Source of the DNA: an uncultured Collinsella sp.
GTDB lineage: Bacteria > Actinomycetota > Coriobacteriia > Coriobacteriales > Coriobacteriaceae
Length of the DNA: 20,447 bases
Reading direction: 5' to 3'
NCBI GenBank assembly: GCA_902470895.1
Contig: CABRID010000033.1
Span: forward strand, 1-20,447
Position 1 is the stretch's first letter; each line of letters starts with the position of its first letter. The notes beneath the pieces are model-generated. The model was not told the DNA's origin. It saw only the letters and a program-made list of their open reading frames with translations, and ran no database searches. Position numbers and translations under genes: made by a program. Positions 13,986 to 20,447 of the stretch are shown piece by piece.

Positions 13986-14561
13986 TTATATTGACGTCGC
14001 CGTTGTCGTCGTTTCGTTCGTCTGGGCCGTTTCGGCGTCGTCGCCTTGCTTGTCTTCGTCCTTTTGCACATCGGCGATGGTGGAGGCCGCCGCAACGATA
14101 CCGCGCTGGGGCGCGACGCTCGTCTGGGCCTGAGCGCCCTCGACAACTTCTGTACCTACATGCGCGAGCTCGGGCGATTTAAACATTGCGTCCAAGTTGG
14201 CGCCACCGCCGGCATATCCGAGCGCAGCGAGCGCGATGACAATCACTGCAACGGCGGCCACGATCGGCACGTAGCGATGCCAGCCGGCGGGATTGAGCCC
14301 GCTGCGGCGAGCCGCCCCGCGGCTGATGTAGCCGAGCGTTCCGTCGTGCTTGAGCTTTGAGCCCACCACGCGTTTGCGGCCCCACAGCGAGGACTCTGCC
14401 TGCATTGCCAAGCGGGCGCTTGCCGAAGGATAGCCGTATTTAGTGCGCTTGAACGAGCCATCAAACCCCGAGGCGTGTTTGCCCCACGTCACCGATGTTG
14501 TGCGTCGGTTGACCGGCGCGGCACTCCGCCTTCTGCGGCTCGGTTTTGAAGTCTCAGCCAT
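13986..14561 (-). CDS. One-helix membrane protein of unknown function
   Basis: This 191-residue protein has a strongly basic Ser/Arg/Lys-rich N-terminal half (~1-96), one hydrophobic helix (YVPIVAAVAVIVIALAALGY, ~97-116) and a C-terminal half that becomes acidic and then Thr-rich (ETTTTATSI). By the positive-inside rule the basic part is cytoplasmic and the tail is outside. No catalytic motif or known family was recognised. The ATG at 14561 has GAGGG about 3 bases upstream; an earlier in-frame Met adds 18 residues. It lies 84 bases after the NtrC-like regulator on the same strand and has its own candidate promoter in the gap, so cotranscription is possible but not required. Confidence 0.7.
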   Translation of the reverse strand: MAETSKPSRRRRSAAPVNRRTTSVTWGKHASGFDGSFKRTKYGYPSASARLAMQAESSLWGRKRVVGSKLKHDGTLGYISRGAARRSGLNPAGWHRYVPIVAAVAVIVIALAALGYAGGGANLDAMFKSPELAHVGTEVVEGAQAQTSVAPQRGIVAAASTIADVQKDEDKQGDDAETAQTNETTTTATSI

Positions 14562-14605
14562 ATGCCCTCGCACGCCGTAACCAAATCGAAACAATAACGC
14601 TTTGG

Positions 14606-14634
14606 ACTGTAGCACACGCGTCGCGTGCGGTCAC
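14606..14634 (-). promoter_or_regulatory. Candidate promoter of the one-helix membrane protein
   Basis: On the minus strand GTGACC (14629-14634) and TACAGT (14606-14611) are 17 bp apart, and TGC directly before the -10 gives an extended -10. The spacer contains GCACGCG-A-CGCGTG, a possible operator. Confidence 0.45.
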
Positions 14635-14645
14635 GGGCGCCTCGC

Positions 14646-15863
14646 TCAACGGTCATCGTCCTTCAGCAAGCGCCACAGCGTTGTACGGCTTATGCCCAGC
14701 ACCTCCGCCGCACGGGTTCGGTTGCCGTGGAGATGGTCTACAACCAGATGCGCGATATCTCGCTCGGTATCGGCCAGCGGTCGCAGGATATACAGGTCAC
14801 TTTCAAGCGTCGGGGCGCCAAAGGTTGCGGTCTTAATCACGTCCTCTTGGGCGAGCACTTCCTCCGCCACAGCGCGGTCCACCGTGCCCGTCCCCACCAA
14901 TATATACAGTCGTTCCGAGACCTCGCGGAGCTGCAGATAGTTGCGCGGCCAGCGGTAAGCATCGAGCGTCTTCGTCGCCGCGGCAGACAGCGTGGGCGCT
15001 GCCGTCCCAAATGCATCAGCGAGATATTCCAAATAGCGCGCGACCTTCGTCGACGCGGCTCCCTGCTCGGCGATTGCCGGCGCGACGCTCACCGCACAGG
15101 CGAAGCGCTCGGTCACAAAGGCGGCTTGATCACTTTCGCCGCCGCCCGGCATGTCATTCGCCGTCAGCACCACATGGCAGCGCGTCGCCAACGCGGTGTC
15201 GGTCATCGTGGAGACCAGCTCGCGGAGGCGCTGGGGGCCAACCGCGTTCCAGCCCTCAATGCAAAGGGTCAGCCCCATTTGGAACAACGGCGATTCGACG
15301 CTTTTGAGTACATGGCGCCAACCGCGCTCGGTGAGCTCATCGAGCGCAACGGAAACAAAGGGCTGATCGGCAAAAGGACCGTCCAGATAGAGGCGCTTGG
15401 CGATCTCGACCTGACCCGCTCCCAGCTCGCCCTCGAGCATAAGAGGCACACCGCGCGCGTAACTCTCTGCAACCGGCGCAGCCACCGAGGCCGCCCCCTC
15501 AACGATGCCGTACGCGCTCGATTCGTAGCGGGCCTCAACTTCGTCGGCGTTGAGCCACTCGATGCCCGCATGCGCCGCGGCACCGCGCACCTCGCGGACC
15601 ACAACGACCCAAAGCCTCCCGCCCTCTTTGTCGGTGGGGCGAACGGTCAGGCTCAGGCGCGTACCCGCACGCCCCATAACCAGACGCGCGCCGTCTCCTA
15701 TACGGTCGAGACGCTCAGCGACAAAAGCTGCCGCATCCCGCTCAAGCGCCGCGTCATTCATGGTCGAGATCGCGACGTCCCCACGCGCATCGATTGCCAA
15801 TGCCGAGGCCCCGGCAGCAGCTAGGGCATCGGTCAAGATGTTCAGCTTGGCATCGCTATCCAT
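14646..15863 (-). CDS. NtrC-like regulator with decayed AAA+ domain and Fis-type HTH
   Basis: This 405-residue protein has three parts. Residues ~1-100 are an unassigned, possibly PAS-like sensor region. Residues ~115-320 follow the sigma-54 activator AAA+ layout but look catalytically dead: the Walker A position reads GELGAGQVEIAK (145-156), where family members have GETGTGKE with the ATP-binding Lys; the GAFTGA sigma-54 contact loop is absent; and the Walker B position reads LCIEGWNAV instead of LFLDEI. The lid motif YRWPRNYLQLREV (303-315) still matches the family WPGNVREL. Residues ~365-402 are a Fis-type helix-turn-helix (GNRTRAAEVLGISRTTLWRLLK). It probably binds DNA without remodelling sigma-54 polymerase. 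The ATG at 15863 has AGGGG 6 bases upstream. Palindromes lie just upstream. Confidence 0.82.
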   Translation of the reverse strand: MDSDAKLNILTDALAAAGASALAIDARGDVAISTMNDAALERDAAAFVAERLDRIGDGARLVMGRAGTRLSLTVRPTDKEGGRLWVVVVREVRGAAAHAGIEWLNADEVEARYESSAYGIVEGAASVAAPVAESYARGVPLMLEGELGAGQVEIAKRLYLDGPFADQPFVSVALDELTERGWRHVLKSVESPLFQMGLTLCIEGWNAVGPQRLRELVSTMTDTALATRCHVVLTANDMPGGGESDQAAFVTERFACAVSVAPAIAEQGAASTKVARYLEYLADAFGTAAPTLSAAATKTLDAYRWPRNYLQLREVSERLYILVGTGTVDRAVAEEVLAQEDVIKTATFGAPTLESDLYILRPLADTERDIAHLVVDHLHGNRTRAAEVLGISRTTLWRLLKDDDR

Positions 15864-15900
15864 GATTTGCCCCTGTCCGCGGCGACGTGCAACCGCCGAC

Positions 15901-15951
15901 GGTCGTACGACCGAGTGTTTCAAAATTGAACGATATTGCTCACCAAACACT
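15901..15951 (-). promoter_or_regulatory. Cluster of palindromes upstream of the NtrC-like regulator
   Basis: Three nested or adjacent structures lie 38-88 bases before the start codon: the perfect 12-bp palindrome GGTCGTACGACC (15901-15912), the perfect inverted repeat TTCAA-AA-TTGAA (15919-15930), and AGTGTTT/AAACACT arms (15914-15920 and 15945-15951). The minus-strand promoter itself is not clear. A plus-strand TTGAAC (15926-15931) with ACTATA 17 bp on could be an outward promoter. Autoregulation is plausible. Confidence 0.45.
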
Positions 15952-15988
15952 ATAGGGCAGAAAGCGCCGTCCTGCGAGTATAGGTGTT

Positions 15989-16099
15989 GCCCCGCATCGC
16001 CATCCTGGCGGGGCGATAAGAGCTCTTCGGGACTTATAAACCTGCGGACAAGCCATACCCGCAAGAGCTCCTATCGCTCCACCGTGAGAATGCGCTCAC
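15989..16099 (-). ncRNA. Candidate structured RNA: three consecutive stems
   Basis: Read on the minus strand: stem 1 is GTGAG/CTCAC (16099-16084); stem 2 is CGATAGGAGCTC with GAGCTCTTATCG (16076-16065 and 16025-16014), enclosing CTTGCGG/CCGCAGG; stem 3 is GCCCCGC/GCGGGGC (16014-15989). In stem 2 and its inner stem the only non-Watson-Crick pairs are G-U on the minus strand, but A-C mismatches on the plus strand, which favours a minus-strand RNA. It follows the yeiH stop and precedes the NtrC-like regulator by ~125 bases, so it could be a 3' end, a leader element or an independent small RNA. I do not recognise a known family. Confidence 0.4.
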
Positions 16100-16122
16100 C
16101 AGCACGCAAATAAGCTACTTCT

Positions 16123-17157
16123 CTACCAGATTCCCAGCACGTGCTGCATTCCCAAACTCATGCACGCAATGCCAATCCAGCAGCAAAAGCCCAGCGCGAT
16201 GGGCTTGCCGCCCTTTTTGACCAGCTCGACGATATCGGTATTAAAACCAATAGCCGCCATGGCCATCACAATAAAGAACTTCGACAGCTCCTTGATGGGC
16301 GCCGTGATGGACACAGGAAGCTGAAACACCGTGGTGATCACGCTCGCCAGCACAAAGAACAGCACAAACATGGGAAACGCGCGTTTAAGCGAGAACGTGC
16401 TCTTAGCGTCGCCACCGGCCTTGCGTGCCAGATGCATCTGCCAGCATGCGAGGACCAACGTGATGGGAATAATGGCCAGCGTCCTGGTGAGCTTGACCAC
16501 CGTGGCGCTCTCGAGCACATTGGCGCCGGGATGCATGCTGTCCCAAGCGCTCGCCGCAGCCGTTACGGACGAGGTGTCGTTGATGGCGGTACCGGCAAAC
16601 AGGCCAAAGCCCTCGTTGGTCAGCCCGAGCATGCCGCCGAGCGTCGGAAACACGAGCGCCGCGATAACGTTAAACAGGAAGATGACCGAAATAGCCTGGG
16701 CAATCTCGCGATCGTCGGCATCGATGACGGGTGCGGTCGCGGCGATGGCAGAACCGCCGCAAATCGACGAACCCACACCCACAAGCGTCGCGATCTTGCC
16801 CGGCACGTTCATGACGCGGCAGAGCACAAAGGCAATGACAAGCGATGTCGAGATTGTCGCCACGATAATCGGCAACGACTGGGCGCCCTTGGACAGAATC
16901 TGGGAGAGGTTCATGCCAAAGCCAAGCAGGATAACCGCGTACTGCAAGACTTTTTTGGACGTATAGGTAACGCCGGCGGCGAGCTGTTCGCGACGATTCT
17001 TGGGAAAGACGAGCGCCAGGACCATGCCAAAGAGGATGGCGAATACCGGACCGCCGACCACCTCAATCTGTTTGCCGAGCAACGTCGCGGGAATGGCGAT
17101 GATCAGGCAGAACAAGACGCCTTTCCAGCGCTCGCGTACGATATTTGCCAGTTGCAT
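16123..17157 (-). CDS. YeiH/UPF0324 family membrane transporter (putative sulfate exporter)
   Basis: This 344-residue protein has about ten hydrophobic helices and family motifs: VGGPVFAILFGMVLALVFP (~33-51), KVLQYAVILLGFGMNL (~69-84), VGVGSSICGGSAIAATAPVIDAD (~126-148), LFAGTAINDTSSVTAA (~186-201) and VMAMAAIGFNTDI near the end. It belongs in the cytoplasmic membrane. The family is annotated as putative sulfate exporters from association with sulfonate and taurine breakdown; direct proof is limited, so the substrate is uncertain. The ATG at 17157 has AAGGA 7 bases upstream. It is divergent from a GntR regulator across 163 bp, a common regulator-target layout. Downstream on the same strand comes the structured RNA candidate and the NtrC-like gene. 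Confidence 0.92.
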   Translation of the reverse strand: MQLANIVRERWKGVLFCLIIAIPATLLGKQIEVVGGPVFAILFGMVLALVFPKNRREQLAAGVTYTSKKVLQYAVILLGFGMNLSQILSKGAQSLPIIVATISTSLVIAFVLCRVMNVPGKIATLVGVGSSICGGSAIAATAPVIDADDREIAQAISVIFLFNVIAALVFPTLGGMLGLTNEGFGLFAGTAINDTSSVTAAASAWDSMHPGANVLESATVVKLTRTLAIIPITLVLACWQMHLARKAGGDAKSTFSLKRAFPMFVLFFVLASVITTVFQLPVSITAPIKELSKFFIVMAMAAIGFNTDIVELVKKGGKPIALGFCCWIGIACMSLGMQHVLGIW

Positions 17158-17242
17158 ATGGGATTCCTTCTTTCTATTTCACGTTTGCGACGGCTTATGA
17201 TACGGCAACATTGAGCGCAGCCTTGCGCAAACACAGACTAAG

Positions 17243-17304
17243 ATGCCGCAATAGTTCTCAGGCAACAGCCGAATTACCCACCGCGGAGAGCTGATTCGCG
17301 GCAT
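17243..17304. promoter_or_regulatory. Operator candidates between yeiH and the GntR gene
   Basis: ATGCCGC (17243-17249) and GCGGCAT (17298-17304) are inverted copies; CCGCG (17281-17285) and CGCGG (17297-17301) form a tighter pair. CATAAT at 17302-17307 may be the -10 box of the GntR gene. TTGCGCAA (17223-17230) is a further perfect palindrome on the yeiH side. These are reasonable GntR sites controlling both genes, but unproven. Confidence 0.35.
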
Positions 17305-17320
17305 AATTAACAACTGACAT

Positions 17321-18052
17321 ATGAGTTTGATAGAACAGTTGCGAGGCGCTATGGAAGAATCGATGCACGTCGGCGAGCAGGAAACGAGCCTACAGGACCA
17401 GTCCTATCACACCATTCGACGCAAAATCGTCTACCTGGACTACAAGCCGGGCGAAAAGCTGGGCGTCAAGCAACTTTGCGACGACCTGGATATGGGTCGC
17501 ACGCCCGTGCGCGAGGCTTTGGTTCGCTTGGCGCAGGAAGGCCTGGTGCGCACCGTGCCCCAGAGCGGCACCTATGTCTCGCCCATCAACCTCACCCTTG
17601 CCGAGAGTGCCTGTTACATCCGCGAGCATCTGGAAAAGCAGGTGATCGTGGAGTGCTGCGCGCGCGCCACGTCGGCTGGCATCGAGCAGCTCGACCGCGC
17701 CATCGCGCTGCAGGAAAAGGCCATGGCCGAAGAGGATCGCATCGGCTTCTTTTTGAGCGACAACCTCATGCATCACATGATTTTTAGCATCGCATGTCGC
17801 AGCACCGTGTGGTCGTGGCTCGAAGAGACCAATGCCGACCTGGAGCGCTTCCGCTGGCTGCGCGCCGCCACGCAGGTTCTCGACAATCAGGACATCGTGA
17901 ACGAGCACAAGCAGATTCGCCGCGCTATCGCCGGTCGCGACCCCATCGAAGCGAGCTTTTTGGTCAGCAAGCACCTGCACATGATGTTCCGCAACCAAAC
18001 CGAGGTTCTGGACCAGTTCCCCGAGTACTTCGAGACCAGCAAGCTCCGCTAA
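17321..18052 (+). CDS. GntR-family regulator (FadR/FCD subfamily)
   Basis: This 243-residue protein has the GntR winged helix at ~25-90: SYHTIRRKIVYLDYKPGEKLGVKQLCDDLDMGRTPVREALVRLAQEGLVRTVPQSGTYVSPI, the standard pattern with TPVREAL in the recognition helix. Residues ~95-225 are an all-helical FCD ligand domain (YIREHLEKQVIVECC, DNLMHHMIFSIA, NEHKQIRRAIAGRD, SKHLHMMF), with His residues placed as in metal-binding FCD proteins. Ligands of this group are usually small carboxylates or sugar acids. The ATG at 17321 has no clear ribosome binding site; the ATG at 17351 has GAGG 4 bases upstream and is equally possible. It is divergent from yeiH, its likely target. Its stop codon lies inside the arm of a GGGAC hairpin. 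Confidence 0.9.
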   Translation: MSLIEQLRGAMEESMHVGEQETSLQDQSYHTIRRKIVYLDYKPGEKLGVKQLCDDLDMGRTPVREALVRLAQEGLVRTVPQSGTYVSPINLTLAESACYIREHLEKQVIVECCARATSAGIEQLDRAIALQEKAMAEEDRIGFFLSDNLMHHMIFSIACRSTVWSWLEETNADLERFRWLRAATQVLDNQDIVNEHKQIRRAIAGRDPIEASFLVSKHLHMMFRNQTEVLDQFPEYFETSKLR

Positions 18053-18100
18053 CCTGCCAAAAAGGGACAGGTTTATTTTGGCAGGTTTTATCCGGGCAAA
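18051..18100 (+). repeat. GGGAC-core hairpin, copy C (first of an inverted pair)
   Basis: A perfect 12-bp stem (AACCTGCCAAAA at 18051-18062, TTTTGGCAGGTT at 18076-18087) encloses AGGGACAGGTTTA, and TTTTATC follows the stem, so it can act as terminator for the GntR gene whose stop codon it overlaps. Bases 18064-18092 are found again, exactly and inverted, at 20221-20249; with one mismatch the match extends to 18100. Confidence 0.85.
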
Positions 18101-18106
18101 TGCAAC

Positions 18107-18142
18107 AAGGCCCGGCTCCGTCTTGATGCGGAGCCGGGCCTT
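18107..18142. terminator. Rho-independent terminator of glmS
   Basis: A 14-bp perfect stem (AAGGCCCGGCTCCG, 18107-18120 with 18129-18142) with an 8-nt loop lies 24 bases after the glmS stop. The T-tract is weak on the minus strand (TTGTTGC), but the stem is very stable. Confidence 0.8.
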
Positions 18143-18165
18143 AGTCGCTAGAACGGCGGAACCAA

Positions 18166-20013
<1,848 letters not shown>

Positions 20014-20083
20014 AGGATAAATCCCTTCGTCCGCTTGACTGCAAAACGTCCACGCACAGGGGGCGCTGAGACGCATAACGTTC

Positions 20084-20147
20084 GAGTATTGTACTCACGC
20101 AAACGCAAGCTGATATACCAGAAGTGGTATCTCAACTTGAATACCAC
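20084..20147 (-). promoter_or_regulatory. glmS promoter region with TGGTAT operator candidates
   Basis: TACAAT on the minus strand (20088-20093) is the likely -10 box and lies within the palindrome GAGTA-TTG-TACTC (20084-20096); the -35 is weak. Upstream, ATACCA (20115-20120), TGGTAT (20125-20130) and ATACCAC (20141-20147) alternate, forming ATACCA-GAAG-TGGTAT and GTGGTAT-N10-ATACCAC. TGGTATA-type half-sites resemble those of GntR/HutC amino-sugar repressors such as NagR (YvoA) and DasR, which would suit glmS. The RNA leader would be ~70 nt, too short for a glmS ribozyme. Confidence 0.5.
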
Positions 20148-20212
20148 TCGATACACACACCCCACCCCGAAGGGGGCAGGCACCTTCGTGGTGGTTTGGT
20201 CTGACAGCATCG

Positions 20213-20262
20213 TTTGCCCAGATAAAACCTGCCAAAATAAACCTGTCCCTAATAGGCGGGTT
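20213..20262 (-). repeat. GGGAC-core hairpin, copy C' (second of an inverted pair)
   Basis: Bases 20221-20249 are the exact inverted copy of 18064-18092, and homology with mismatches covers about 20213-20262. The stem here is shorter (AACCTGCC at 20226-20233 with GGCGGGTT at 20255-20262, one G-U pair). It ends directly at the -35 box of the LacI gene. Confidence 0.85.
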
Positions 20263-20293
20263 TTGACACCTCAGGGGCGGGCGATGCTACAAT
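20263..20293 (+). promoter_or_regulatory. Promoter of the LacI-family gene
   Basis: TTGACA (20263-20268) and TACAAT (20288-20293) are 19 bp apart, and TGC just before the -10 gives an extended -10, which tolerates the long spacer. RNA would start near 20300, 29 bases before the start codon. Confidence 0.7.
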
Positions 20294-20328
20294 CTGGCTT
20301 GTACTTGAAACGCATCAAAGGGGCCGCT

Positions 20329-20416
20329 ATGGCAAAGGTAAAAATCAGCGACGTCGCGCGCGAGGCCGGGGTTTCGTTGGGCACGGTTTCCAACGCGCTC
20401 AACCACCCCGAAAAGC
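20329..20416 (+). CDS. LacI-family transcriptional regulator, N-terminal fragment
   Basis: About 29 native residues remain: MAKVKISDVAREAGVSLGTV continuing SNALNHPEK, the LacI helix-turn-helix in which the DVAREAGVS helix and the SLGTVSNALN recognition helix are near consensus. AAGGGG lies 5 bases before the ATG. The frame stays open to the window end, but from 20417 on it reads adapter DNA, giving the false tail SYTHLTLP. The sugar-binding domain is missing, so the effector and targets are unknown. The truncation is a sequencing or assembly end, not a natural pseudogene. Confidence 0.9.
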
Positions 20417-20447
20417 CTGTCTCTTATACACATCTGACGCTGCCGAC
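20417..20447 (+). other. Nextera transposase adapter sequence (contamination)
   Basis: Bases 20417-20435 are CTGTCTCTTATACACATCT, the 19-bp Tn5 mosaic end used in Illumina Nextera kits, and 20436-20447 are GACGCTGCCGAC, the start of the complement of the Read 1 adapter. This is a library artefact at the contig end and should be trimmed. Confidence 0.98.

Noticed and set aside
20014..20083. glmS ribozyme in the glmS leader
   Set aside because: The predicted leader is ~70 nt and the ribozyme core motifs are absent; this RNA is mainly known from Firmicutes.

Overview
The window looks like one chromosomal contig end from a high-GC Gram-positive gut actinobacterium of the Coriobacteriia, most likely Collinsella or a close relative. 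This is an inference from overall gene style, GC-rich coding sequence, strong AGGAGG-type ribosome binding sites, a small SRP RNA and a wall-anchor motif of the LAXTG type; no marker gene proves it. The last 31 bases are not biological: they match the Illumina Nextera mosaic end plus adapter, fused into a LacI-family gene.

Layout. 2-730 is the 3' part of a coiled-coil, wall-anchored surface protein. 731-1630 has no protein gene but holds a terminator, the SRP RNA gene (ffs, minus strand) with its promoter, and three different long inverted repeats. 1631-3412 is a fusion of the tRNA adenosine deaminase TadA with a glycerate kinase (minus). tRNA-Ser(UGA) and a TetR regulator follow. 4353-4904 is lemA. 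4905-5383 holds a terminator and two inverted-repeat structures. Then come ilvE (minus), a DedA membrane protein (minus) and cysE (plus). 8413-12633 is a three-gene minus-strand operon: a MarR regulator and a heterodimeric ABC exporter, with paired direct repeats at its promoter. After it come a small orphan protein, a small nitroreductase, a one-helix membrane protein, an NtrC-like regulator with a decayed ATPase, a structured RNA candidate, a YeiH-type transporter with a divergent GntR regulator, and glmS (minus). The window ends with the first 29-30 codons of a LacI regulator.

How the genes relate. This is mostly core and accessory metabolism without a single pathway: tRNA editing, branched-chain amino acid transamination (ilvE), the first step of cysteine synthesis (cysE), amino sugar supply for the cell wall (glmS), and several regulator-transporter pairs. 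Most regulators have operator-like palindromes or repeats at their own or a neighbouring promoter.

The least explained signal is in the intergenic DNA. Several hairpins have different arms but the same GGGAC-containing loop core. Two copies of one type sit in opposite orientation on either side of glmS. A multi-stem element before the NtrC-like regulator pairs better as a minus-strand RNA. No mobile genetic element genes, CRISPR array, rRNA or origin were seen.
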